From NCBI GenBank assembly GCA_017311185.1, contig JAESUZ010001754.1, positions 124,001-188,000 of the forward strand: a stretch of 64,000 bases of DNA. The letters are read 5' to 3'. Made by a program: the position numbers and the translations under genes. A model generated the notes under the pieces. That model saw nothing but the letters and a program-made list of their open reading frames with translations, was not told the origin of the DNA and made no database searches. The number at the start of each line of letters is the position of its first letter. The first letter of the stretch is position 1. This stretch comes from Proteles cristata cristata. Its lineage: Eukaryota; Chordata; Mammalia; Carnivora; Hyaenidae. This document shows positions 1-11,400 of the stretch, piece after piece.

Positions 1-489
1 TAATGGGAATAAGGAGACCCCAGGTGGCAGCGCCTGGATCACAGCCACCTCACTGCTATAAAACCCACGCCCTTTATAAGCCAGTTCCTAGACCCCCAAA
101 ACAAGAAGGGAAAGAAAGCATACTAGGGCTTTCAATCCACAAAGAGAAATAGGAGTGAAAATAATTTATCGGTCCCCAAGAAGCTTCGCATAAGGTTGAA
201 TAAACCACCTCAGTGTTTTGGAACCTTCTGGCGCTTCCTGATTAACCAAGGTGGAGGCACCTACCATCTACCACCAGGGACACCAGAAGTGACTTGGCTG
301 GTGTGGCATGGTCCCTTCCATTATTGGGACCCATGAAGCCGCCTCGGGCGGCCCTTCCTGCCTCTCCTGGAGCACTCGGTCTGCAAAGCAAGTGCTGTAA
401 ACACCGACCTTTGGTACCAACTCTGAACGAACAGATGGAACTTGAAAAGAAAACACTGCCACACAGAGCGCTAATTCTGTGAATCCTGA

Positions 490-862
490 GACAAGTCTGT
501 AATGCACAGTCTTGGAACGGAAAGGGAACGGATCTGGAGTCACACAGACCTGGCTTTGAATCCCCCCACTCAATTCTGTAATCTTTTTTTCGTTTAATTT
601 TTAAATTTTATTTAGAGAGATACAGAGATAGCATGAGCAGAGGGGAGGCAGAGAGAGGAGAGAGAATCTCGAGCAGGCTCCACATTGTCAGCACAGAGCC
701 CTACACCGGGCTCAAACTCACAAAACCGTGAGATCATAACCTGAGCTGAAACCGAGGGTCGGGTGCTTAACCGACTGAGCCACGCAGGCGCTCCCAATTC
801 CTGTAATCTTGAAGCTGTCACCTCAGTTTCCAGGCTTTACAGTAAGAAGACAAAATCTGTAT
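490..862 (+). mobile_element. MIR SINE, split by a CAN SINE
   Basis: A MIR-type core (genomic-tRNA-like 'GAGTCACACAGACCTGGCTTTGAAT' region, then 'CACCTCAGTTTCC') is readable on both sides of a younger insertion occupying 585-794. The two halves join in order on the plus strand, so this is one old MIR copy that was later interrupted. The boundaries are approximate. Confidence 0.65.
585..794 (-). mobile_element. CAN SINE (SINEC_Fc type), full length
   Basis: Reading the minus strand gives the tRNA-Lys-like head (GAGCGCCTGCGTGGCTCAGTC), the GGTCATGATCTC-like B-box region (here slightly mutated), the GGAGCCTG body and a CT-rich tract, ending in an A-rich tail. It is flanked by a target-site duplication: CAATTCTGTAATCTT at 571-585 and CAATTCCTGTAATCTT at 795-810. 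One tail base is shared with the duplication. The divergence from the consensus suggests a moderately old copy. Confidence 0.93.
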
Positions 863-2460
863 CAGAGGACTTGTAACTCAGGCTCCCAGGAAAGACTGAC
901 ATGGAGTAAGAACTTCCTGAGCTTGTCCTCCTGACCTCATTAACCCTAATCCTTCTCTGGAAGGGCACCTGGGCCTATGAACAGTTTCCAGAAGTTTGGC
1001 GACTCTTTCTCCAGGCAACACCAACCCCAGAGAACAACATGGCACAGTACAGCGTCCCCCAACCAGTGACTTAGCACGAAGGCAGAGGGCTTCATGGCCA
1101 AAGGAGGTTGGAATACCGTCCTCAGTGGCCCTTCTACAGTCAAGTGCTCTGCAGAGCCTGCAGTTACGAAAACCCGCCTCAGCGTGTCCGACTGGGGCTA
1201 AGCACCCCGGAAGATCCCGCAGGAAACCCAACCTCGGGGCTGGCCTAGGAAATGCTGGGCGCATGGGATGCGCAGTGGCGTTAGGGCTGAACTGGGGTGC
1301 GGCTTGGCACTGACCGGCTGCTTGGCCATCAGGCTCAAACAAGATAATGGACACAGGAGCCGCCCTGCATAAACACCAGGGCTGTTAGAACAAGTATCGG
1401 CAGGGAGGACTCAGCCACTCTGCCACCCGGGGGCCAACCTTCCCCGCCCACCCTCAGGTGCTTGTTTTCCCCAGGGTGTGGGAGGGGGCGGGGGAGGGTC
1501 CTCCCAGCACCCAGAGCCCAGGAGGCAGAAGCTGCTGAGGGCTGGGGAGGATGGGCCCCTTCCCCCCCCAACCTCAGGAATGCTGTTTGCTTACAGAAGA
1601 AGCTGGGACTTGTTGCCATTAGCAGTATTCCAACCCAAGCCTGTGTTGATGCTGAGCAGATAAGAAAATCAGACCAGAGACAGGCCAGGGAGGAATTTAG
1701 CGCCAGAGCCCCACAACCCACCCCCTTCGCCCTTCCCTCCTCAGAGGCCACATGGACGGGCTTCCAGGGACTCCTCAGGGCCCAGGGAACACTGACAAAA
1801 GGCTCACACTTGCCTGACTACAGAAGGCAGGGGTGCGGTCATTGTGACTTTGCCCTGCGTTCCACAAACCCAGACCATCAGAAAGGACCCCAGAATTTCG
1901 CGCAAACGTGCCCTCCTCCTAGGGGGGGTTAAGGACTGAAGGTGGGCGAGGCTAGGGGGAGGGAGCAGCTGGAGTCAAGGCTGGAGGGACAGCAAGCACC
2001 GTGGCTTACCCAGGATCTAATCAGCCACATTGAGGAATGTGGACTTTAGGCTACCACGGTGGGGGGAGGAGGGGTGACATCACTGGATTTGTATTTTAAA
2101 GAGATCACCGTCCCTGACCTCACTTGGAGGGGCCATGAGAAGTGGTCAGCCACAGAGTGGCCGGAACTAGTCAGGAGCGGGCTTCCAACCTAAGACAGGG
2201 AGGAGAATCCCAGGACAGGGCTAGGGAGAAAGTGGCAAAATGCCACAAGACGGGCAAATGAAGGCACAGGTCTCACCCTCTGCTCAGACAGCCTGGCCCA
2301 GGGAGAAGCAGCGATGCCCCCCCACCCCGGCCCCCCGCAGCCATTTCCACCTAAGTAAGAAAGCCCAGGTCTCAAGGACCTCTCCAGGGCAGGGGGGACC
2401 ATGATGTCACACAGACCAAACGGGTGTCCTCCTCTCCAATACCATCCCCTTTCTCCAGGC
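863..2460. other. Single-copy DNA, no gene recognised
   Basis: This is GC-rich, mostly non-repetitive sequence without a recognisable exon or repeat. Open frames of 105-158 codons on both strands overlap one another and show no domain or splice signals. They are best explained by low stop-codon frequency in GC-rich DNA. The stretch could hold regulatory sequence, but nothing distinctive was read. Confidence 0.5.
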
Positions 2461-2476
2461 CACAAGATACATTCTT

Positions 2477-2688
2477 TTTTTTTTTTTTTTTAATTTTTAA
2501 AAAACGTTTATTTTTGAGAGACAGAGCATGAGTGGGTGAGGGGCCGAGAAAGAGGGAGACAAGGGAGACACAGAATCGGAAGCAGGCTGTCAACACAGAG
2601 CCCGACGCGGGGCTCGAACCCACGAACCTCGAGATCATGACCTGAGCCAAAGTTGGACGCTTAACCGACTGAGCCACCCAGGCGCCCC
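2477..2688 (-). mobile_element. CAN SINE (SINEC_Fc type), full length
   Basis: Complete minus-strand copy with the CCCAGGCGCCCC head at the right end and a T19-like (A-tail complement) left end. Perfect 15-bp target duplication ACAAGATACATTCTT at 2,462-2,476 and 2,689-2,703. The clean duplication and intact head point to a fairly recent insertion. Confidence 0.97.
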
Positions 2689-2829
2689 ACAAGATACATT
2701 CTTAATGAATTAAATCAATCCACCAATCAGGGCGGAAAGCAGAGCAAGAAGATGGCCCGGTATTCCAGTCAAGAATTCTGCCACTGAGAATGCCCGTCGG
2801 CCTGAACAGAAAGATCTCCATGGGCTCTA

Positions 2830-3042
2830 ATGGACTCCTGCACCGACCTTCCAGCCCCACCTCTCCTGTCTCCTGCCAGACACTCTCCCATCAGCCCAGC
2901 AGTCTTTCCTGAACCCCAGGAGATTATTCATCCGGCCTCATACCAGAACCGCACTGCTTCTGCGCCCATCTTCCATTTGGCCCTCACACTCCTTGAAGGC
3001 AGGGACTGTCCCCCTCCCCCCAACACACACACACACACACAC
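2830..3042 (+). mobile_element. Degenerate L2-like fragment with (AC)n
   Basis: The text 'CACTCCTTGAAGGCAGGGACTGTC' matches the conserved 3' region of LINE L2 on the plus strand. It runs directly into an (AC)10 microsatellite at 3,023-3,042. The 5' part is too decayed to delimit. Confidence 0.45.
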
Positions 3043-4900
3043 CAGCCCCCTACGCAGGAACTGACTGAGCACAGGGTCCACAGAGAGGGCCCTCACTCAG
3101 TGCTTGTGGAACTGAACCAAACTGTTCAACACACTTGGGTTCAAGGCTCACGTCGTGTCTTCCGGGGGCCTGGCCGTCGACGACAAAAACCATTCCCAAG
3201 GTTGCCCTCCCAACCCCTCCTGCCTAAAGTCGGGGCAGGGGGAGCATAGCAGCAGCTGTCGCGCAGGCCCCCGGCTGAATCTGCAATTAAGTCACCTGCA
3301 CTGGACTCGACTTTGTCTTTAATTGTTCAATATTTGCGGAGTGAGATCACACATGTGCCTCACCTACTGGGCGATCAGCTTTCACTCAGCTGCCCAGGAG
3401 AGAAGAAGCAAGATATCTCGGGGCAATGTCCCCTCCCAAAGAGCCGGGGCGCTGATTAGCCCTCGACTCGCCCCCAGGCGTGACAAGGTGGGCAGAACTG
3501 CTTAGCTGCCGTCCCCTTAGGAACTGTGCCCTGAGCACACCCACCTGCCCTCCCCCAGCACCTTCCGGACCTTGCTGGAGGTGGCACTCATGCGCACGAG
3601 GGGGAACTCGAACGCTTCCGACTCCTGCGGCGGAGGGGTTATTCCTACCCTTTGGTTCTGCGGATAGGACGGCTTTTCTTTCCTTGAGCTCGTGAGCACA
3701 GTCTGCTGAAACCCAACACAGGAAAATAACCATGCTGAAAAGCTGTGATTAGACGGCCTCTGTCCCAGTGGGGAAGTGCAGCGTGCTTGGGTTCCTGAGT
3801 CCACATCGCGACAGCGAAGAAAGGCATCCCGAGATGAGAAACTAAAGACCATTTCTGAAGACCACTCCGCCCAGAGCCTGCCAGGCTTATAGCAGCTTGT
3901 TATTCTGAGTGGCGTTTAAGTAAAACACACACATACACACACACAACAAAGCACTATGCAGTGTAACCACTACCACCAACAGCTACCCCAACCCTATTCC
4001 TGCCGGGTTGAGGGCTCTAAGGCCACAGATGGGTCCCAGTCACCACTGGGTCCCCGCTGACTGACACAAGGAAGTACAGCTTAAAACTGATGACCCAGAG
4101 TCACGGGGAAGGTGACAGTCTCCCCAAAGGAGCGAAGTCCAGGCATCCGACACCACAGACTCTGCTATCCATTCTCAGAGGGCATGACGTTAAGACCAAT
4201 AACTGCACCTTCTCGTCCAGACAGAAGTGACTCTGGTGTGGCTGTTTCCCTCTTTAGCAGGCAAGGCAGCAGAGGCTGGGGACAGGTGGCCTCCAGGATC
4301 ATATCACTGTCCTCGGCCTCCTCACCCACCCTTCCAGCCAAGTCTGATTCATCGGTTTCTAAGAGACGAGTGACTGGCCAGGGTTGTCAACATAATCTTC
4401 CTGAATTGATCAAGCGTTCATTTAAATGGACTCTGATAATGAACTTCATCACTGAAAGGAGACAAGCCTTTCCAAATGGTGATAACTTATTCATGACCTT
4501 CCCAGAAGGCATCTTAGAAGGAACCCGATTCAGGAGGCAGCCAGGCTGGCCCAGGAATTCCAGACCCATAGCTTAACTAAACTAACAAAACAAACTCTGC
4601 TTGGTTCACTCAGCCCCCTGGGCCTTAATTTCTCCATTTATAAAATGCAGGGGTGGGGGGGTGGGAGGGGGAGTACGACCAGCTCCCCCTCAGGACAGCT
4701 GTGAGTACTTGAGAGCATGGGAGGGTGCAGCCCCCACCAGGTCTAGCTGACAGTCCCAGCTCTGCAATGTGGTCAGTGCACTGCTCAACTCACAGAACTA
4801 TTGTGATCCTCACAATGGGCTAACGGAGGAGCGGTGCTTGGTGGCGCCCCGGGGCCTGGGGGCCCCCCTCTCCACAATCTTTGCCTCTTCTCTCAAGAAG
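3043..4900. other. Single-copy DNA, no gene recognised
   Basis: Mostly unique sequence. It contains a short imperfect (CA)n at about 3,926-3,946, a possible MIR remnant (CCTTAATTTCTCCATTTATAAAATG) near 4,620, and a G-rich run at 4,650-4,672. Short frames in both orientations have no coding character that I recognise. Confidence 0.5.
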
Positions 4901-4914
4901 TCTGTGTCGCCACT

Positions 4915-5150
4915 GAGCTCATAATGAGTCAGTCACAAGCACTGCCCTCACACAGCCCACTTCGGGGGATTTGAAGTCACATCCTGCCTAGCCTAACTCA
5001 ACATGATTTATTCCACCCCAGGAATGTAGCTCATTTCCCAGAATTTTGCGAAGAAGTTAAAGAGTTTGGTCTTGCAAGGGACTCCATTTATAGGCTCAGC
5101 TGGAGCGGAGGAGGAGCCGGCTCAGCTCAGACCTGTAGGTGGGAACCACA
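4915..5150. promoter_or_regulatory. Candidate conserved non-coding / enhancer-like segment
   Basis: Unique segment with a perfect AP-1 site TGAGTCA at 4,925-4,931 and a TEAD-like GGAATGT near 5,020. It also has a CCATTTATAGG motif at 5,084-5,094 (one base longer than a CArG box, also TATA-like), followed by a purine-rich GGAGCGGAGGAGGAGCC. The motif density in a repeat-free stretch suggests regulation, but conservation could not be tested. A minor TATA promoter is an alternative reading. Confidence 0.3.
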
Positions 5151-5708
5151 CAGAGTCAGAACTGAAAGAACCCCCCCCCCAGCACCTCATCCTGTAGTGC
5201 CAACATTTTCCTTTTTATTTCAACCCACAGTAAAAAATAAAACACAATAAAATAAAGACTTTTAATCACTAATCCACACAAACATGACAACCAAAAAGCT
5301 TCAGGCAATGATATATACATACTCTTCACCCTGGTTATTTTCCATTCGAGTCTCTTTTATTTCATGTCTAAAAACCCTGGTTGCCACCCGTGAACGTAAT
5401 TTCATGATCCACCAAAGAGGGCCAATAAAACCGACCCATTTGTAGCTGACAGTCTATAAAACACCAATCTGACTCAACTGTCACTGGGGAGATGAGGGTT
5501 GGGCTGGTCTAGTGGCTCACCGAACACCGTAAGTTGGGCCAAACAGAAGTTCAAGTCCAAAGCCAAAGCGAGGCTCCGTGGAAGTCAAGCCTCCAGCAGG
5601 TAGAATGGCAGCTGCCTTGCGTGACACGAGTTGGGCATGTTCATCACCCGCTACCCCGTCATCGGATCCCCAACAACCTCAATAAAGCCCTGCCCCCCAC
5701 CCACCCCC

Positions 5709-5931
5709 TTTTTTTTTTAATTTTTTTAAATGTTTTATTTATTTCTGAGAGAGAGAGACAGTGTGAGCAGGGGAGGGTCAGAGAGAGAGGGAGACACAGA
5801 ATCTGAAACAGGCTCCAGGCTCTGAGCTGCCTGTCAGCACAGAGCCCAACGTGGGGCTCAAACCCACGAACTGTGAGATCATGACCTGAGCCAAAGTCGA
5901 CCGCTTAACCAACTGAACCACCCAGGAGCGC
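5709..5931 (-). mobile_element. CAN SINE (SINEC_Fc type), full length
   Basis: Minus-strand copy with all parts: GTGAGATCATGACC complement, CACAGAGCCC, GAGAGAGAGAGACAGTGTGAGCAGGGGAGGG-type CT tract complement and a T-rich end. It sits in a C-rich target; the matching (C-rich)TTT on both sides is a probable but degenerate target duplication. Confidence 0.93.
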
Positions 5932-5968
5932 CCCCGCCCCCAAGCCCCCTTTAAAAAAAGACTCAGAG

Positions 5969-6163
5969 GGAGAGCCTGGGTGGCTCAGTCAGTTGAGCGT
6001 CCGACTTTGGTTCAGGGCATGATCTCATAGTACAAGAGTTTGAGCCCTGCTCAGAGCCTGGAGCCTGCTTTGGATTAGGTGTCTCCCTCTCTGCCCCTCC
6101 CCTGCTTGCATTCATTCTGTCTGTCTCTCTCAAAAGTAAACATTAAACTAAAATACAAATAAA
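5969..6163 (+). mobile_element. CAN SINE (SINEC_Fc type)
   Basis: Plus-strand copy only about 40 bp to the right of the previous one and in the opposite orientation. Its body has a small deletion (the CTGTGCTGACAG segment is missing). Target duplication AAAAAAGACYCAGAG flanks it (about 5,955-5,968 and 6,164-6,178). Together with its neighbour it forms an inverted SINE pair. Confidence 0.9.
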
Positions 6164-6178
6164 AAAAGACCCAGAGTC

Positions 6179-7685
6179 TCAGGGAGGTGAAGTATACTAC
6201 CTGGATATGGGCACTTAGGAAAGGGGAGGCGGTGGGGGGGCGGGGGTAGATGACAAGGACAGTGTTTCCTGGGTGCAGCATCACAACAGACCCAACCCAC
6301 TACAATCAGAACATCACTTCTACAAGCCGCAGCCCCATGCGGAAGAGATGCCCAAAAGCGACATGAGAGTAAAGCTGGATGTAAGACAGATCAGCTGGGA
6401 GAGGAAGGCCACTGTTGTCCAGACATGAGCCCAGAGAAGGTACTGTCCCCGCGCTTATATCCCTGGGGTGGCATAACCTAACCCTAATAAACAGATCCTT
6501 GTGCCCGCACAAGTAGCCTGCGGACGGCATCTGCAGACACACCCACGCAAGCACGCACGCTCTAGAAACAGGAAACCCAAAGTTCTCTCTGGACCGTTGG
6601 TTCCGAACCCTTTCAGCCAGTAAGGACCCCTTTGAGAATTGGTTGACGGCAGTGAACCCTTTGCCTACCACCTTAGGGGGCTCACCGAGACCCTCAAGTA
6701 CAGTCCATGGACTTTTAGAAGACCCCCTCCCCCCAGGTCCTGAGTTACAATTTCAAAGGACACGGGGGTGGCCTCCTTCTCCGCCAAGGCAGCACAAAGG
6801 CTTGAGAGGATTCTCCCTCCAGAGGGGTAACAGGCTCTCACAGAAGAGGTCAGAGGGAGCAAAAGACAAACTCTGCAGTCAGGACAAGCCAAGGGTGACC
6901 GCTGTCGTGGGAAGCAGAGGACTCAGGACGGCTGGGGCAAGAGGCCACTTCCCCTGGGCTGCTCCAGACCAGCCCGCGCTGCAGCAGCAAGAAATCCAAT
7001 CCTGAATGGCGAACTGTCCCTCCTCCCTACGCTGCCATCACTTGGGGCTATTCTCAAATGAGCCAGCAGGTGCCAGCCCTGGGCACACAGGCCAAGCTCC
7101 CCAGAGAAACCAGGGTGGGCGGGCAGCATCCCAGGGCCTTTGGCCTCCCTGGGGAAAATCACTCAAGAACTCATCACAGCGTGGAGATAAAACCCATGTA
7201 TCTCCCACTCTGTGGAAAAAATCGGATTACTAGAGAAGGCTAATTAATAATCCCTCGAGGAGGCAGTGTAGCGCCCCTGTCTGAAAGGCTGGCCAGCCCC
7301 GCAGTCCTTGAGTCGGGAGCCCAGCTGCAGCGATGACCTCATCACGTCCTTCACCAGAAACCTGGCTGCTGCTTACTTAACCACCCGCCACGGACTGCTC
7401 CTTTGCACGGGTCCAGTTCCAAAGGGGCCAAGGCCAAGGCCGCATGGGAGAGAGGGAAAGGGCGACCACTCCTGCCCCAGACAGCTGCCAGATTCACACC
7501 GAGCCCACCCCACAGACCTGTGCACACACGCAAACCTGTACACACACAGGCAGGTGCACACCGACATGTGGGCGTGCACACTCCAGAGCTGCAGGATGGG
7601 GGCAGAATGTGGCACTTCCCAAGTCAGGCTGCCTGGGGTGAGCGCGGGAGACTCTACCAACAGGTTGAGGGAATCTCTGTGGTTA
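6179..7685. other. Single-copy DNA, no gene recognised
   Basis: Unique, moderately GC-rich sequence. A CA/TG-rich patch (ACACACGCAAACCTGTACACACACAGG and similar) lies at about 7,520-7,580. No repeat of known family and no convincing exon was seen. Confidence 0.5.
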
Positions 7686-7852
7686 GTTATTTTAAGGGGG
7701 GGGGGTGTGCAGAGAGGGAGAGAGAACCCCAAGCAGGCTTCGTGCTGCCAGCGCAGAGCCCGACACAGGGCTCAAACCCACGAAACCGTGAGATCATGAC
7801 CTGAACCGAAACCAAGAATTGGATGCTTAACCAACTGAGCCACCCAGGCCCC
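7686..7852 (-). mobile_element. CAN SINE, CT tract shortened
   Basis: Minus-strand head and body are intact, but the tail end is reduced to TTATTTTAAG followed by a G10 run. This is the complement of a shortened tail and an expanded C tract. Confidence 0.88.
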
Positions 7853-7954
7853 TTTCCGGGAATGTTATTTAAGTGCTCTGAAGCTCCCTTTCTTCATCGG
7901 TAAATCGGGTGTCACCGGGCCCATGCCCCAGGACTGTGCTGACAAATAAAAACC

Positions 7955-8110
7955 GCTAGCACTTAGTTCTGCGTTCATTACACATGAGAGCTTGCCGGCC
8001 CACACGAGCGCACTGTAGGTTCTAGGATTCGATTCTGCAGATGAAGAAACTGAGGCCCAGAATGTCTAAGTGACTTGCTCCAGGGCACACAGCTGGTGTC
8101 TGTACCCTGC
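7955..8110 (-). mobile_element. MIR SINE fragment
   Basis: The minus-strand MIR core is visible as GATGAAGAAACTGAGGCCCAGA followed by GTGACTTGCTCCAGGGCACACAGCTGG. The 5' limits are decayed. Confidence 0.65.
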
Positions 8111-9475
8111 AGGTGTGACTAGGGGCCCTACGGTTTCATGCCTGACCCCTGGCACGCCCTCTGAGCACCTGGTGAGGCAGCAATGGCATGAGGTCTGTAA
8201 AGACTGGATGGAATCATCGGGAAGGGGAAGAAGCCTCAGGTGACCCACGATCTGCCCTGTCACACACCGCAGAAGCGGTCCTCCTGGCTGACAGCCAAGC
8301 GCCCTGTTCAGACGCATCTCACTGGCCAACTCCTTTTTAACCTGACTCCCCCCACCCCCACCCCCAGCTGTCCCCTTCGGATCCCACTGAGGAGCTAGGA
8401 ATTCAAAGTGCCGGTAATTGTCAGAGACTCCCAACCACAACCAATGCGGAATGTCCCAGGTCCAGGAGCACAAAGGCTGCCTACTAAAGCCCCCGGAAGA
8501 GCTTTGAATCCTGCCCCTGATCTTTGCTCAGGTCCACACAGAGTACCACATTCTCCAGATTCTTGTAGGAAAGCCAGAAGGAGGGAAGGGGAGGGGCCGC
8601 CCCTATTTCAGCCTCAGGCTAATTAAAGCCTGTGCCTTGTTTCAAAGGGGAAGAGGGCCACCCCTTCCCGGCCTCCCTGCAACAGGCTGGTCTGCCCTGT
8701 GTGATACTGCACTAGTCTGCACATTGGAAGCGTCTGCACTTTGAAGACACCCGGGCTCCAGCGCACGCGGCTACTAAGTGGCCAGGAGGGCCGCCCCCAG
8801 ATCCTCAGCCTCGCCCTCCGAGGCCACTGTCCGTTCCTTCGCTGCCGGGAGGCTCAAAGTGCGAGCCAGAAAGCCAGCAGAACTGACTCCAGGTGGTTTG
8901 GAGGAAGGAGTTGGAGACGTTGGAGGGGAGAAGTCACAACACCGATGAGGCCCTGTAAATGCTGCTGTGCCCAGCAGCGAGTAATTAATCCCATCATAAG
9001 GCGTTTTTCATGAGCACTTGGCGCGACACAGCCGCCTCCTCCTCGCTCTGGCAAAGGGAGCGGCAGGCCCGGCTCTGGGCAGAAGGCGGGCTGAGAGCAG
9101 GGCACCGTGGGCTGGCGGGCGGCTCGGAGGCGGCAGCACTGGAAAGCTGCAGGAGCAAAGCTAGTTTCCCTGCAGGCACCAGGCTGACCAGACCTCACAC
9201 ACCTGGCCGCCCATTCCCACCAGCTGCCCACTGATGGGTCTCGGTGTGGCAGGAAGGGCTGTATTTTACATGAGCCAGCAGGGCGGCACTGGAGCTACTG
9301 CTTTAAGGCTGCGTGCAAAAAGCATGACCGCCTACGAGCCCCAGCTTCATAAACATCCCCCCACTGAATGCGTTCAGTGGGAGGAGAAGGCAGGAGAGGC
9401 AATGGAAGCAGATGCAGAAAATAATCAGCCATCGTGTCAATGTCGAGGAGCAGGGGAGGATGTGAGCTCTCTCAC
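8111..9475. other. Single-copy DNA with conserved-looking segments
   Basis: Repeat-free. Two stretches look like non-coding elements under constraint. One is about 8,930-9,030 (TAATTAATCCCATCATAAGG, a homeodomain-type ATTA cluster inside GC-rich DNA). The other is about 9,270-9,440 (CTTCATAAACATCCCCCC, AAATAATCAGCC). This is judged only from composition and motif density. No open frame here has recognisable similarity. Confidence 0.35.
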
Positions 9476-9477
9476 TC

Positions 9478-9570
9478 ACTACCTGGGGCTCGGCACTTAG
9501 GTTCTTCGAGTCTCAGTTTTTCCAGCTATAAAGTGGGAATGTTAATACCGCTGCCTTGTGTGACTTTAAA
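9478..9570 (+). mobile_element. MIR SINE fragment
   Basis: Plus-strand MIR core remnant: GAGTCTCAGTTTTTCCAGCTATAAAGTGGGAATGTTAATACCGC corresponds to the CTCAGTTTCCTCATCTGTAAAATGGGGATAATAAT core. Confidence 0.6.
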
Positions 9571-9677
9571 CTTTATAGTGAAAGCAAAAAAAAAAAGATT
9601 AAAATAAGTTTTTAAAAAATGTCTAAAAATAGATGTTTTTATAACAAACTGACGCTGCTGGACAAAATATGTAAAAA

Positions 9678-9745
9678 TGGGGCACCTGGCTGTCTTGGTC
9701 GGTGGGGTCGTGAGTTCAAGCCTAGAGCTTACTTTAAAAAAATTT
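9678..9745 (+). mobile_element. Partial tRNA-Lys-type SINE head (monomeric, truncated)
   Basis: GGGGCACCTGGCTGTCTTGGTC...GTCGTGAGTTCAAGCCTAGAGCTTACTTTAAAAAAA has the head and tail of the short, CT-less CAN element, with an internal deletion. Confidence 0.7.
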
Positions 9746-9758
9746 TTTTTGGAGCAGG

Positions 9759-9985
9759 GGAGCGCCTGGGGGGCTCAGTCGGCTGGGCGTCCAACTTCGG
9801 CTCAGGTCATGATCTCATAGTTCGTGAGTTCCATCCCCACATCAGGCTCTGTGCTGATGGCTCAGAACCTGGAGCCTGCTTCGGATTCTGTCTCTCTCTC
9901 TCTCTCTCTTTCTCTCTGCCCCCTCCCCCCAACTCATATTCTATCCCTGTCTTGCTCTCAAAAATAAACACTAAAAAATTTTTTA
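9759..9985 (+). mobile_element. CAN SINE (SINEC_Fc type), full length
   Basis: Plus-strand copy immediately after the truncated head, separated by a short T/G-rich linker. Head, GGTCATGATCTCATAGTTCGTGAGTTC box, body, a (TC)n tract and an AAAAATAAACACTAAAAAA tail are all present. Confidence 0.93.
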
Positions 9986-11084
9986 ACTTGCATATAAATA
10001 AAACAGGTAAACAACGGAGCCAAACTTTACTGAGCATCATAATCCTCTATGGCGACTCTATTTACCTCATTCCACACTCGAAGAAAACAGACATGGAAAG
10101 GGGGCGTGGCTTGCCAAGGCCAATGAGCTGGCAAGTGAGAGAATCAGGATCAGGACAAGGGGTCTAACTCCAGAGCCCTCTGCCTACCACATAAGTACCA
10201 GACATAGACACACCATAGTGGTTAAGACTGAGAACCTTCCATCCGGGGTCATGCAGAGCTAAGTGGCGGTGCTGACGCTAAACCAGCACACCCCGCATGA
10301 ATATACTCACCCATTCCCCAAGCAGACCTTAAGTGCCCACCCCGGGCGAGGCATAGTTCAAGGGTCTCAGGTCTCAAATGGGGGGAAGCAAGACTCAAAA
10401 GTAGGCCAGCCAGAACAGAGAAATGCCAAGAAGCCCCTGGGACGGGGAGGGGGGAAGGGAGAGGGATAGACACGGCGAGGGAAGCACTTTTGGGCAGCAA
10501 CTCAGGTTTTTAAGTTTAAATTCCCGCACCAGCATTTCATAAAGTGATACCCACTGCTTGTGTAAAAACAGTGTTCATGGCTCATCAGAGCAGACAAGCC
10601 ATCTCCAAGAACTACTGGTTGACAAGAACTGGCAGGGAGTGGCGGGGGGGGGTGGGCGATCACCCAGTGAGGAAGGCAGAGCCACCTGGGAACAACCGGG
10701 TCCCTTGCACGAGCTCCCTGGTACTCCACACCTTGATCACGGTGGTACTGGGCAGCAGAGAGCAGGAAGCAGGATATAAGGAAGAGGGGCTTTGGAGAAC
10801 AAGGGACAGAAGGAGGGGGGATGGGGATTGACGCCCACTGGGATCCACCAGGAATGGAGCTCACAGAAGGCTTAGTGCCCTCCCTATGTGAGCCACTCAG
10901 AGGACTCGGAGATTAGCCACACTTTACAGAAGAGGAAACTGGGGCTCAAGGCACTTAAATAAACACCTAGGGAGATCAAGAAAAGCCCCTCACACGTGGA
11001 AGAACGGGAAGAATGCCACCGGATTATTAGAGAGGCCCCCCCCCCCGCTGACACCCACACCCACTCCCCTCAGCCATCATGGCC
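9986..11084. other. Single-copy DNA, no gene recognised
   Basis: Unique sequence. A small MIR-like fragment (TTTACAGAAGAGGAAACTGGGG) lies at about 10,922-10,950 on the minus strand. A G10 run lies at about 10,643-10,652 and a C12 run near 11,037-11,048. Confidence 0.5.
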
Positions 11085-11400
11085 GGACACACCCCCAAAT
11101 TCACCTGTTGAGGCTCTAACCCCCAGGACCTCCAGATGTGACTGTGTTTGGCAAAGGGCCTCTACAGAGGTGAGGAAGTTAAAACGAGAGCATGGAGGTG
11201 GGTTCCCCCATCTGACTGGTGTCCCCGTGAGAGGAGGAAGACAGGAGACAGCCGTCTGCAGGGCAAGGAGAGAGCGAGCCCTCGGGGGAAACCAGAGTTG
11301 CCGGATGCGCCTGTACCTTGCTCTTGCTCTTGGGTTCCCAGCCTCCGAGCTGAGACAGAAAGTTCTCTCGTCTAAGCCACCCGCCTGGAGAGTCTGTACC
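11085..11400 (+). mobile_element. Old LTR remnant (MaLR-like)
   Basis: CCCAAATTCACCTGTTGAGGCTCTAACCCCCAGGACCTCCAGATGTGACTGTGTTTGG, followed by TAAAACGAGAGCATGGAGGTGGG and GACTGGTGTCC, follows the order of a widespread mammalian MaLR-class LTR. The 3' part (CCTCCGAGCTGAGACAGAAAGTT) also fits. The family name is not certain. No internal retroviral sequence was seen. Confidence 0.5.
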
